From Polyporus tsugae (lineage: Eukaryota; Basidiomycota; Agaricomycetes; Polyporales; Polyporaceae), in assembly GCA_024305745.1 (NCBI GenBank), contig JAHRBS010000004.1:4092001-4156000 (forward strand): DNA of 64,000 bases, in the 5' to 3' direction. Position 1 is the stretch's first letter, and each line of letters starts with the position of its first letter. The translations under genes were made by a program, and so were the position numbers. Of this stretch, positions 50,515 through 62,286 are shown piece after piece. The notes under the pieces were generated by a model that did no database searches, was not told where the DNA came from, and worked only from the letters and a program-made list of their open reading frames with translations.

Positions 50515-53500
50515 TCATGCCCCGTACTGCGGTGAACAAAATCATCATAAGTCAATGTGCAAGAGGAGAGATAAACCCGCTGTCAAACTCACCGTAACAA
50601 GCAAAGAGTTCGGCCAGTAGCTCGGAAGGCCGATGTTGTCCGTGTACATATCGAACTCGACACCGAACTTCTGTGTCTGCAGCTTGCTTATGGTGCCGGC
50701 AGCGCCCTTGGCGCGCTGGAGGTTCGGGAGTTGGAAGACGTTCTTGACAATCTCGACAACGATCTACGAATCAGAGAGGTCAGTCTACCATCTCCGACCT
50801 GGGACGAGGCGTAAAGTACCTCTTCACCCCGCGAGCTCCCCAGGGACTTGTAGAAGCTCGCCTCCTGCAGAATGTCATACGACTGCGCGGGGCGTTGAGG
50901 GTTGACGGTCAGCGGGTCGGGGAAATCGCCCGGCTGCGGTGAGGCAAAGAAGCACCGGGTCAGCACCGTCGAGTCACTGCAATGGGCCGAACAGAACGCA
51001 TTCTTACGTTTGCAAGCGCCTTCTTCAAGTCCAGCACCAACGTCTGCTTCGGCTGGGAAGCCGACGCGCTTGCAGATGCGGCATCCTCGCGCAGCACCGC
51101 GGCGAACTGCAACCACACACGTCAGTATCGATCTCATTTGAGCACAGCGTGGCCGAAGAGAAGTACCTGAGGAGCCAGCCCTGTTTTGCACCCGTCCAAG
51201 TTATGTCAGAGCGTGGAAAGGGTGACGTTGGGGGCTACTCACGTTGCGCCTCTCTGACGTAGCCCTTCAACAGCTCGCAGCTCGCCGCATCCGTCGCCTT
51301 CGCGAGCCGGACAACTTCAGCTCGCTCCGTCGCGCGGTCGTCGCCGAGGTAGAAGTCCACGATCTCAGCGACGGCTACAATGCGTCGATAAGCCGCACAG
51401 CTCATAACCTAAGGGGAGGAAATCTTACTCTTCGAAAGACTGACAGACGAGGCCACGGCAAAGCCGAGGATGTCTGCGACAAGTTGGTCATGGGGGGCCT
51501 TCGACTGGGATATCTTCTGGAGGAAGTCATGCGACGGCTCGTGGGACTGGAACAAGAACGTGGAGATGGTCTTGATCACAAGGCCAGGGACGGCGTCCGA
51601 AAGGGCCTTCTCGATGAACTGGGAGAGGACCTGAGCGAAGTACGATGCGCGCCTGCTGATGGACCAGTTGTTCTCCGGAAGAGTGTTGAGGTACGCGGCG
51701 GCGAAGACCGTCTTCAACGTGTCGAGCACCTCGACTGGGGTCAAGAGGCCGTCTTTCTTGTCTACACTCTTCAGCGGGATACCAAGCTAGACGGAAAGCC
51801 GTATCAGAATAGCATATTTTACGAATGTGTATCATACGCACGATGAACTCGGACACCCAGTAGACAGGTGCGAGGTTGACCACGTTGCCGACGATGTCGA
51901 GACGTGACCCAGCGAGGCCATCGACCTTGAGCGTGTGCTCCTTGATCAGCTTTTGCACAGTCGAACTGAACCACTGTTTATGCGCGTCGAACGCGGCCGG
52001 CGTCGGGAACAACGCCTGGGTGAGCGCGGTCTTGCGCACCTCGGCACTGCTCGAAAGTCAACAGATGTCGTGTAGCAGTCCGTTAGAAGGCACGTACACA
52101 TCCGCAACGACGGAGAAGTTGCTCGCAGTCTTCTCGAAGACTGCGCTCTCGACAATATGGTAGCCCGTCGGGTTCTTCAAGATCTTGCTGATATCTGTGA
52201 CGGTGTCGACAACCTTGTCTACGGGCTTAGCAACCGGGCGGCCGAACTGGTACTGGTCGACCAGGTGCAACTTCGTCAAGTTCTTCTTCGTGACCTCCGG
52301 GGTGAAGAAGGGGAACAAGCCGTAGACGCTGTCCTATTTTGAGCGGATGGGATCAGCCGTGCAGACGGATGCTAGATCGAAGGATTGCGTACCGCAGGGT
52401 AGTGCCTGGGCAGGTGGCGGAAGAGCAGCCTGGGCAGAGCCGCGCCAAACGCGCCGTTGTTAGGGTCCCGCGCGCAGTCCTGGAAGCCCCATGCAGTGAG
52501 GTTGGCGGCTGTACGAGAGAAGAACAAAAGTCAGCCACCGCGCCCATACGGGGTTCACTGCCCATGCCACAAAGAACAACTTACGGGTGTAGTCGGTGGT
52601 GTAGAAGCGGTCCCCTAGAACAGCAAGACAGTGTCAGCGCACGGCTTGCGGGTAACGCGAGGGGGCATATCCCGCCCCATGACACCATATCGGATGGCTG
52701 CATCTTGATAAAACACTCACCGCGAACGAGGGCGATGGCGTCGCTGAGGATCGCGCGCGTCATTGTGTACCCGCAGCAGAGGCCCGACGCCGGCCCCAAG
52801 CCCATGATTTCCTAAATCAAGGCGAGACATGTGTCAGTCTAGTCACACGTCAAGTACGATTTCGATCGATGCCTACCTCCGCCTGAAGACCAGGGTAGAG
52901 TTCGAGGTTGTCGATGTGGCCATACAGCTGGCGCGCCGCGGTCTGCAAAACGTGAAACGTCCGTCAGCCCCACGAACAACACAACACGACCCAAAGGCAG
53001 ATGACTTCGCGTGCCGCTCGCGGCCGAAACGCCACCGAGCTCGGGGAAAGCAACAGTGGTGCAGATGCCGGGAAGGAGAAGACTCACGGCAATCTCAGGG
53101 TCCGAGTTCCATTCCTCGAACGTATCAAATCGCTTCAAGCCAAGGAAGTCCCGGAACTCGTTCATCGTGCACACACCCCACTGGCGCGCCTGCACCATGC
53201 CGAGCATCTCGACGAGGCGCAGGCACGAGGGTGAGCCCCGCGCGCGATATGCCCCTGCGGGCTTCTCGGTGGCGTCATGGAGGACGCGCGCGAGATCGTC
53301 GTCGCTGAACCGGCCGTTCGTGCGAGTAAGCCCCGCGAAGGTGCGAGTGCGCGGGTCGGGGTCGACGTTCTTCCAGGTGGAGACAACGGCGGGGACGAAG
53401 TCCTTGAGTTCGAGCTTGTCGAGGGGCTTCCCACTGTCCTTGAAGGCGAGGTTGAAGATGCCCTCGGTCCATTTGATGTCCTCCGCTGCCGTGGTAGCAT

Positions 53501-55239
53501 GCCACTACGCGTTCCAGCGACATGATCGATTCAGCTATCCGGTTTTAATAATCGGTACGAAGGCACGACGTACGCGGTAAAGGACATTGAACTCCACTGA
53601 ACACTGGTTACCGTCTCCGCGGCCGACGACCTCGCCATCGGACGTCTTGATGGGCTGGAAACAAAGTTCGTTCACGTCCTCAGAAACGATGGAATGGCGG
53701 GTAAAAACTTAGACTTACGTCGAAGGGGTTCATGCTCCACGTGCAGCCGTCGCGGCCCAGTCCGAGGAATCCGGCGACGTAGTCACCAAAGATCGTCGCC
53801 ATGAAGTGCCCGCAGCTACAGAAACAGGGACGTCAGTCTCAGCAGACCCGCGGAAATGGCAGGGTAACCGTACTTGACAAGGCGAGCGGTTTGGAAGATC
53901 TCTTCGTCTTGACAGGCGCGCGCATCGGCGTCGGTCGGCGGGGGGTCACTCCAGTTGCCACGCTCGTTGAGCTTCAAGAGCATCTCGGCAATGTACTGTA
54001 GAAAACGTTCGATTCATTTCGTTCGAGATGATAACATGATCCTTGAGAACACGACTTACGTTGTGGTTGCGGCTAAACAGCACAAGCAACGCCGTCGAGG
54101 CAGGGGGAACGAAAATGAGCCTCTCTTCGGCGAACGCATCGGGGTAGAGCAGACCGCGGCCTTGGTCCTTGTCGCGGACAGAATCCTGTTCCTTCTGGTT
54201 CGTACCGTACAAGATTGAGAGGTCGAGGTACGAAGACGTGTTGTTCCTGGTCTGATCCCGCGGATCTGTGCGGAACAACATGTGCGTGACCAGCGAGGCG
54301 TACGCAAACGTCAAGGAAGAGTTCCCGCCTGGGTGGTTTTGGAACTGCAACACGGGTTCCCGTCAGTAGCGCGCCTGGACTGAGCCGTAAGATCGCTCAC
54401 CTCGCGGGCCCTCAGCAGCGAGTCGAAGACATCACCCGGGTCAGGGAGAGTGCTCGACGCGAGCGGATACTTGCTCTGGACGCTCCGAGCATAGGGCGTC
54501 CCCGCCTTGCCAAGGTCAGGCATGTTGACGTTGTTCCCGCTGCCATCTGCGCTGCGGAAAGTGCGTGGAAGGCGTGCAGGGGTAGGTACGCCCTGCAGTC
54601 CGGGGGAAGGCACAGCTGGCGTAGGGGCCTGGATACCAGGAGGATAGTTGGTCCCAATGTACGTTACCGGCGGGTGAGGCAAGGTGTTGTAGAGCAAGGT
54701 GATGACTTGGTTGTTCAGCGCAATGGACTCCGGAGTGCCTTCCGGAAGCCAGCACAAGACCGAAAGCATTTTCGTGAACTTGCAGACACGTTTAGTGAGT
54801 GGTCTGCGTTTATCGTCAGATAACCAAGCTCACCAGTTTCTTGCGATCATCGAGAGAGGTCGAGTGAAGAAGCTGGTCGGCGAACGCCTGATATGTCTGG
54901 AGGTGCGCACGCCAAGGTCAGAACGAAACGCTCGTTGCGGGATCTGGATCAACTCACGGTCGGATCCAATGCCTCCTTGAGTAGAGGAGTGGCAGCTTTC
55001 AAGGTGTCCTTGAAGCCCTTGGTGACCTTGTACAAATCAGAGTGGGGGTCACTCCTAGTTGCGCTCGTAATGGGCTGGGCCGCAGAATCATAGCGGCCGT
55101 CCGGAGCGGTAGGTAGAGGTCGTGAGGAGAGGAACTGAGCGTCGGCAAGAGTCTGTGGGTGCGAAGGATCAGGGTCGCCGGTCGGATAGATTTGATAACG
55201 CATCGCGCTTACCACCACGTCAAGTAGACCAAGCGCCAT
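50515..55239 (-). CDS. psi-factor-producing oxygenase (linoleate diol synthase family): heme peroxidase/dioxygenase fused to a P450-like domain
   Basis: Twenty-two exons from 55239 to 50515 join in frame to 1102 residues, the usual Ppo length. The N-terminal animal-peroxidase-type dioxygenase has a distal heme His in LVTHMLFRTDPRD (H242), SSYLDLSILYGTNQKEQD, NCGHFMATIFGDYVAG, and the catalytic EFNVLYRWHATT with Tyr415 and proximal His418 (split by an intron). Such domains convert linoleic acid to 8- or 10-hydroperoxides. The C-terminal P450-like domain includes KGYVREAQRLAPQ and FPDPLTVNPQRP. Where relatives have a GPHQCLG heme-thiolate motif, this protein reads FYKSLG (Ser1034), so the P450 step is probably lost, as described for some PpoB-type enzymes. 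Exon 18 has 14 nt, and the last exon encodes only YGA and the stop. The first intron (60 nt) has no stop and keeps frame. Start choice is tentative. Confidence 0.9.
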
Positions 55240-57938
55240 GTTGTGCTCTGCAGTATGAGTGAATGAGGGTTCAACGTTCAGAGACGATGTGGGCTGTCGA
55301 GAGTGGGGAGGCTGGCTCGAGTTGGCCACACTAGATATACCAAACGAACGTCGGGCCAGTCCAGTCGAAAATGGCTGCCAGTGACAGCCTCGGTGTAGAG
55401 CAGAGAAGGCTATTGTGTCCGCAGCGGATTCCGGTGCACGAAAGTTCCGTATTCAGGGTCACACAGAGCGTTCGGTGGGGAGTAAGAGCGGCTCGGTTAG
55501 ATGATGAATTTCGAAAGTAAGATCTCAGAAAGTCGGCGAAGACCTACCTCGGCCCCGATCTATGATCGCGCTCCGTTGAGCCCTGAGGCTGAAGGCGTCT
55601 GACCAGAAGACCGATCTACCGGTCCACGGGAGAAAAATGCGTCTGTGAGATGAAGGGCCGATATGCACATGCAAGGTGGGTGATGGGCTATCCGGCTGTC
55701 TTGTGTCGCTTACACGGGAGGTTGGACAGGATCCATTCCAATGTTTACGTTCTCTTCCAGGCATTTGAACAGTAGAGCTAGCTTCTCTAATGCCGGGGTA
55801 GACATGCCTGACATATCGAATTCAGGGGTTCCCAGGAACTGTCGTTCCCATTGATATACATAACGGCATTTGGCACTGGTACGTCAGTCGTTGGGCGCCA
55901 AGAAGAGTTGGGTGGCATGGCGCAACTCCAGCTGCCCGAAAGATCATCGCACTCAATGCACTCGAAGCAGCAACGAGAACCCAGTAGAATGCGTCAATAT
56001 CATCAACCGGGGAGAATAGCTATGATAGTCTCGTTCCCATCCATTCTGGCGCCAAAGAGAGTGCGCCAGAACCTCTCGCCAGTGCTCACAACACGTCCGT
56101 GAGAACTTTACCGATCCCAGTGATGGATATCACCATGTGGCCTCGTATCTGCGCCCAGTCTGCGCCTGTGGGGAGCGGTGAGCTTGCGAGCCGCTGCGAG
56201 AGGAGCGTAGAATGTCTGGGGCCGAGACTAGAGAATAGCGGCAAATGCAAGATGAAGTGGCGAAGAAAGATTGGAGCTGGGGGCAAGTCACCGCAAAGAC
56301 ATCAACGTTTCCTCCCCGTGTAAAGTGGACGAAAGCCTGCGGATAGCCTTCTGAATTGAAAACTTTCCATCAAACTTTCACCACGGTGGAAAGGCTTTGG
56401 AAAGGCGCCAATCTCGAGCCTGGAAAGGCTGATACGCCTATTGTCCCCAAGGAAAGGCGCCTTTCCAAAGACTTTCCTCCAGTGTGAAAGATCTAGGAAA
56501 TCTTGATCATTTCCAACGCCTTTCCGCACTGGCGAAAAGTGGCTTTCTTCGCAGTGAGTGTGGGTAATATGATCATAAGGCACCTCCGACAGACCATGGA
56601 CTGAGTGCAAGCGAGACGGTTCGCCTTGCGCTGGTCCCCCTGCAGATAGTGTACAGTCAGTGTGACTTCTAGCGCCGCTGGCATCTAAGTCCCAATACTG
56701 TAAGACGATGCCATCTCTCGTTTTTTTAGAACTAGGAGTGACCGTATACGTACGCGTTACTGCCTATTCTGGAACACTCACCGTTTGGCGAATACGCAGC
56801 GCTGCGTGCGCGGTCCAGCTGGATTGGAAAAATGAGCCTTTGAGGACGATGTGATAGGACGATCCAGCGGACGTTATCGCCGTACTACTATACTGTGAGT
56901 GGTGGTCGAAAAGCTCTGGAGAGCATTGATTGAGAGCCAATGGGAATAGCATTACGTAATAATGACCGGGTTCTGCCGGGAGGGGAGCGATCGGCAGATT
57001 TAGTTGAGTGCAACTGCCACTTGAAGTTGTCGTATTTGCTTCCGTAGTCCATCTGCGACTCTTGGTCCCCTACACCGCCCCCTCACTAGTCGTTCATCCC
57101 TATCCTCCTACTGTAGTACAAGAATATCATCACCTTCGAGTTTATGAATGTGATTGGCTTCCACGTCGTCGTGTTTCAATCACACCGCATCAACCTCCAA
57201 ACTCCCCGACCACCCCTCGGAACATTGACCTCATGGTGCTGTGCTGTGCACCGAGCTCTCCGCTTGTTCCGGGACGAATCTTGCGTCTTGGACCACGGAT
57301 GGTCTACTTCTCTGGCACGTCGTCCATAGCCCATTCGAACTAGTCCTGATCGGTCCACACAAACCGACTTGACCGGTGATTCTTGTTGTCCAGAGACCAC
57401 CGGGTCTTCTCCGACATCTTTTGCGACATAAGGCTGTGAATTCTTAGCTCCATGGTCTTCCTTGGCCCCAACTTCGCCTGTAGCCCTCTCCGTTCGCAAT
57501 ATTGTCGTCCAGACCACCGCGTGAAGCGCATGCAGGCCGGCCGATGGAGTTAGGCTCGGCATCGATGGGGCTTCAGCTTCAGCGCGCGGCGTACGCGTCG
57601 AACGAGCTCCAAGTCCCGGACGTCTTGGCTCCGTTCCCTCATCTTCCACTCTCCGGCCGGGCGCCGATCAATCACTTTTGCTGGGCCCCATCTGCTGCAC
57701 CTGTGTTTCGCTCCGCCCCGCCGACACAGAACGCGCCCAGCGTTAGACTTAGACTAGACATCATGACATCTCCACGCCGCCGCCCCCGCCGAGAACCTGA
57801 TTGCTTCAATATGCAATACAATAACAACAGGCGATTCTATATGCGTAACAAATGTTTCGCCAGGACTCGCATATATTGCCCTCTGCGCCCGCCTCCCGCC
57901 CCCACGTTTCACGATTGTCACGGCAGCTTCTCACATCC
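55240..57938. other. intergenic region between the Ppo gene and the first + strand DUF2235 gene
   Basis: About 2.7 kb without a convincing gene. It holds the Ppo promoter (minus strand, left end), the imperfect palindrome at 56374-56491 (listed separately) and the leader of the DUF2235 gene on the right. Open frames up to about 180 codons (plus 57502-58056) have no motif. Confidence 0.5.
56374..56491. repeat. imperfect palindrome with repeated GGAAAGG/CCTTTCC motifs, possible MITE or hairpin element
   Basis: Two 36-nt arms (56374-56409 and 56456-56491) are imperfect inverted copies of each other around a 46-nt loop. The strongest shared block is CTTTGGAAAGGCGCC against its complement. A perfect 16-bp palindrome, GGAAAGGCGCCTTTCC, sits at 56451-56466. 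The GGAAAG/CTTTCC word recurs about eight times in both orientations between 56360 and 56530. The density is far above its surroundings. No terminal duplication was identified, so whether it is a mobile-element remnant or a regulatory structure is open. Confidence 0.6.
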
Positions 57939-60877
57939 ATGTCAGATTCACGACCAGCCATGTCAGCCCCCGTCCTCAGTGCCGGGTCTATCTCTCAAAG
58001 CAGTAGCTCTCGGACTTCTAGCGAAACCGCTGCACCCTCGCACCCTAGGCCTATGACCCCGTCTAGCGTGCACTCTTCGTCGAGCGAGACGGGGGACAAC
58101 GACATCATCCCGCCGTATCACCCGGCAGCACCGAGGACGCTTGTCCTCTGCTTCGACGGCACCGGCGACCAATTTGACTCAGATGTGCGTAGTCCTTCCC
58201 CGTCACATCGCGTCCCACCATCGAGGGGGGCCGTACACAATCTGTGTCATGCTGCCAACGCATCTACAGCATATAGCTGACCGCGCATTGCATCCCGCAG
58301 AACTCCAACATTGTCAAGTTCTTCAGCTTGCTTAAACGCGATGATCGCCGTGAGCAAATGGTGTACTACCAAGTGAGTGACGTCGTGTATGACTCTGGTG
58401 TTGATCGCGATCATACCAACCTGTGCCGCCCTCCCTGCGTTCGATCCTTGTGCAGACTGGGATCGGGACCTACACGAGTCAACAACTCGTTACGCCCGCT
58501 GGACAGGCCGTCTCGAAGACCCTGGATGAGATGGTTGCTTGGAACCTCGATGCGCACGTCATGGGTACGTTCACTTGTACCCCGCTCTGCGGCCCTGAGC
58601 TTATGCTGAGCCTGCTGTTCCACAGGCGGATACGAGTTCCTGATGCAGAACTGTAAGATCGCTCTCTCTTCCATTCCACGCTCAATTTTAACCCTGCCTT
58701 TTTCCCTCCTTCCTTTCTTGGGCATTCATAGACGAGGCGGGCGACAAGATTTGTCTGTTCGGTTTCTCCCGCGGGGCATACACCGCCCGCGCGCTCGCGG
58801 GGATGTTGCACAAAGTTGGCCTGCTCCCGTCGTACAACCACGAGCAAATCCCTTTCGCATATAAAATGTACACGCGCACGGACAAGTTGGGATGGAAGCA
58901 GAGCACGGCGTTCAAGAAGGCGTTCTCGATCGACGTCGACATTGACTTCATCGGCGTTTGGTGAGTCTCCTCCCGGCTTCGCCACTTCAGCGTTGAATTG
59001 GGAAGCGCGTCCCCGCTTCGGTGCCGTCACATGGCGCTACCCACCAGGTCCCACTCGCCCGATGGTTTAGCGTGTCGGACTTATGACTGATCCTCCGACC
59101 GTTTAGGGACACCGTCTGCTCCGTCGGACTCATCCCCCAGCGGCTCCCCTTCACCGCATCCAATACGGCCATTCGCGTGTTCCGCCACGCGCTCTCGCTC
59201 GACGAGCGTCGTTCCAAATTCAAGGCGAACCTTTACAACCGCCCGTCCGAGTGGGAGTCGCACCAAGGAACGCATGGCGACATGCCTCGCCCTGTGATGC
59301 GCCGCTACCGGAGCGCACGTCAGAGCCCAGCGAAGAGCGCACACGCACACGCGGGGTCGCACTTGACGTCGCCTTCGCGGTTCGCCGACTTGGCGCGGGA
59401 CCTGACACATGCGAGGGAGTCATCCGCGGCGACTGGGACGACCGCCGTCGCGACGCCTGCAGGCACCGTCAAGAACATCGTCGTCGCTGTGGAGAAGGAG
59501 GTGACTGAGACTGTGGAAAAGGTGACAGAGGGCGCCACTGAGGCCGTCGAGATGACGGAAGAGGTCGCGATAGCCGCGACCGAGAGTGGGTCCAAGCTCT
59601 GGGGGCGGGCGATGGGCCGGTTCGACACGTTCCGCACGTTCATGCGCAAGAAGAAGGGCAAGCAGATGACCGAGGAGGAAAAGGAATTCAACAAGACTCA
59701 GTTGGAGCTCATGAACGCCGAGACCGATGTGAAGGAGGTCTGGTTCGCAGGCTGCCACTGTGGTGCGTCTCTTCTCCTGCTTCCCATCCCCCGCACCCCA
59801 CATTTCGCGAACGTATGCAATGCGCACGTTTGTTCGATGAATCATCATCATCGTCTTCCCCCCTTCCGTTCCATCCCAGACGTCAACGTCAATTCCAGAC
59901 TGTCAGACCGTGATGCATGAATGCTGACCAGCGCTCGCGTGCACCCCTTCCATTCGTTCACACAGACGTCGGAGGCGGCTCAGTGGATGACACCGTGAAG
60001 CACTCCCTAGCGCGCATCCCACTGCGCTGGATGATCCGCGAGGTCTTCCGCACCAACACCGGCATCCGGTTCCATGCCGAGCTCCTCAAGGACATCGGGC
60101 TCGACCCCGCGTCGCTTTGGCCGCGCGCGAAGCCCGCGTGCCAGTTCGGGCCTGGGGCTGCGCACGCGCCACAGATCCCGCCGCCGACCGCCGCCCCATG
60201 GATATCGCTCGACCCACCGACGCCGCCAGAGCGCTCGCGGGTGGAGGTAGAGAGGAGGGTCGTTCAGGCGCAGGCGATTTTCGCTCACGCTCCTCCTCAG
60301 GCTGCCTACGCTGACGCCTCCCGCCCCGCCTCTCCCGCAGCGCCTGTCTCTGCGCTGCCGGTCCCTCCGTCGTCGCAGGCGCACGAGCGGCAAGTGTCGG
60401 TGTCGACGACACGCACGTTGGTCGGGACGACCACGACGACGTCGCACATTGACAATCTGCTGCACCCTGAGCCAGAGGGTGCAGGGGAAATGGCGGTGAA
60501 CGAGTACGAGGAGGAGCTCAGGGACGCGATGTGCCCGATCTACGACCAGCTGAGTCTCAAGCCGTGGTGGTGGATCCTGGAGGTGTTCCCAATCGAGCAG
60601 CGCAAGCAGCTCGCGAACAACAAGTGGAGGAAGTACACCTCGTGAGTGCTCTCGCTGACTTCCCTCGGACCCGGCGATCGCGAACGTTGGTGGTTCTGAC
60701 TTGAACCGCTCACTGCACAGGCTCAACCTCGGGCGCGGGCGCACTGTGCCCCCACACATGGAGCACTTCTACGTGCACCACAGCGTGAAGATGCGCGAGG
60801 AGGCGAAGTACCTGCCTGGGGGACCATACAAGCCCAAGGCGAGATGTGGAAAGCTACAACCCATCTACGTCGACTGA
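57939..60877 (+). CDS. DUF2235 protein, Tle1-like phospholipase/alpha-beta hydrolase domain, copy with long insert
   Basis: Eight exons (57939-58184, 58301-58372, 58456-58564, 58626-58652, 58732-58960, 59107-59762, 59966-60641, 60721-60877) encode 617 residues. A Ser-rich N-terminus precedes [30 protein letters not shown], the nucleophile elbow [48 protein letters not shown], and [17 protein letters not shown] with a candidate catalytic His. This is the domain of bacterial T6SS effector Tle1 phospholipases; fungal members are numerous and mostly uncharacterised. Compared with the next gene it has an insert of about 100 residues (roughly 300-400) rich in Glu/Thr/Val/Lys ([20 protein letters not shown]) and a Pro/Ala/Ser-rich segment near the C-terminus. 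No signal peptide is evident. Substrate and location are unknown. Confidence 0.87.
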
Positions 60878-62286
60878 CGCCGCAGTTGCCCTTCTTCGTC
60901 CCACCCTTTCAAATTCCCTTCCCTTTCGCCATAAGGTCATCGGAGGCGAGCGGTGGGCTAAGCCTGAGCCGGTGACTCTCGCTTTTCGCTTCGCGCTGCC
61001 AATCGCCTTGAACTTAAAGTCTGCGCTCGCTAGAACATGGATTCGGTCAGGATGAATGGAACCTAGATTACACATATTGTTATTGTTCTGTATTACGGAT
61101 TGCCGTTACGACAGCCCACTGCGGCCACGACCATTCACGTCACTTAATATGTACGCGTAGACATGCTGGATAATTGTATAACGACCTTGAAGTGCTTTCA
61201 AGTTCTTGACTGGACAGCTGGAGCCCGTAGTGGTGCACCGTGACCCCAATATACTCGAGTTCCTTCCCTGCTTGACGTGATTAATATCGATTGATATAAT
61301 ACCCCGTCTTCGAGGAATGCTTGTTCACTCTTTTGTAACGCGAGACTCCTGACTGGGCGGGTGTACTAGCGCCATTCATGAGGTACTAAGGGCGCCCGGG
61401 CCCGCCGCCCATGCATGTCGGGCTTGAGGAGCTCCCAGGTCTAAGTAGGGCCATATGTGCACCGGATTTCTGGGTTCGTGTGGTGGCCCGATCTACTTGA
61501 GATGCCGCTCAGTACTAAGTTAAGTAGTGCGTGCTGAAAATGCTTCCGTGACTCCCTTTCTTGGATCGCCAGATGGGATAATTTTAGCCGCCTGGCAGTT
61601 GCTGCAGCTTCCTGGTATGACGCACCCCTCAGAGTGCTGGTGGCTGCAATATGGCTCAATTTACCGGGAAATATGGGACCTCCGAATCGACACTCCTGAG
61701 CCTACTTGGTTCAACTTCATGATCATGAGGACTCGGAGGCGCTGGCCGGCGCTTCGGTTTGGGCTTATTAATCTCCGATTATATCTGTGCTCCGGCGATC
61801 TCGCTCCTTGTCGCAGAACTTCATGTCGATTCGAAAATACTGGACGTAAGCGACCGGTGCGTCCCTTGCCACCCTCCGGAGTGGTCCTCTGCCGGACGTA
61901 TGATATCAATGGCTGTAACTGTCGTCGCCGCGTCCGAGGCATTGGAATCTAGACAGAGACTAACGACGGGTAGGCTGTGTCTGTGTCGCGTCTGTGGACC
62001 GCGTCCCGGGCGACGGTGAACCATTTCCCGCATGGGCCCAGGGCAGCTTCCATTCACTGCCATTCCGGGCGTCGAGCATAGATCGGGCAGAGTTCTTCGT
62101 AGGTTCCCGGCCATTGACGTTGGTCTCTTGTCAGCCAGGTGGTGGCCCACAGCTGCGTGTCTGTCTGACTGGCGGCCGTGAGTGTGCCCTCATCCGATAT
62201 GCCACTCACTCCCCAGCACATATATAGCCCTCCCCGGCCTCCGGCGGGCTCCTTGCCTCGACCTCCTCCCCGGCTGCGCACCCACC
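60878..62286. other. intergenic region between the two + strand DUF2235 genes
   Basis: No convincing gene was found. The right end carries the TATA box and CT-rich leader of the next gene. Sequence at 61070-61330 is AT-richer, as expected for a 3' flank. Confidence 0.5.
62221..62226 (+). promoter_or_regulatory. TATA box of the second + strand DUF2235 gene
   Basis: CATATATAG lies about 65 nt before the ATG at 62287 and is followed by a CT-rich leader. This is the same spacing as for the PUF gene and for the GTG of the decaying paralogue. Confidence 0.6.
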
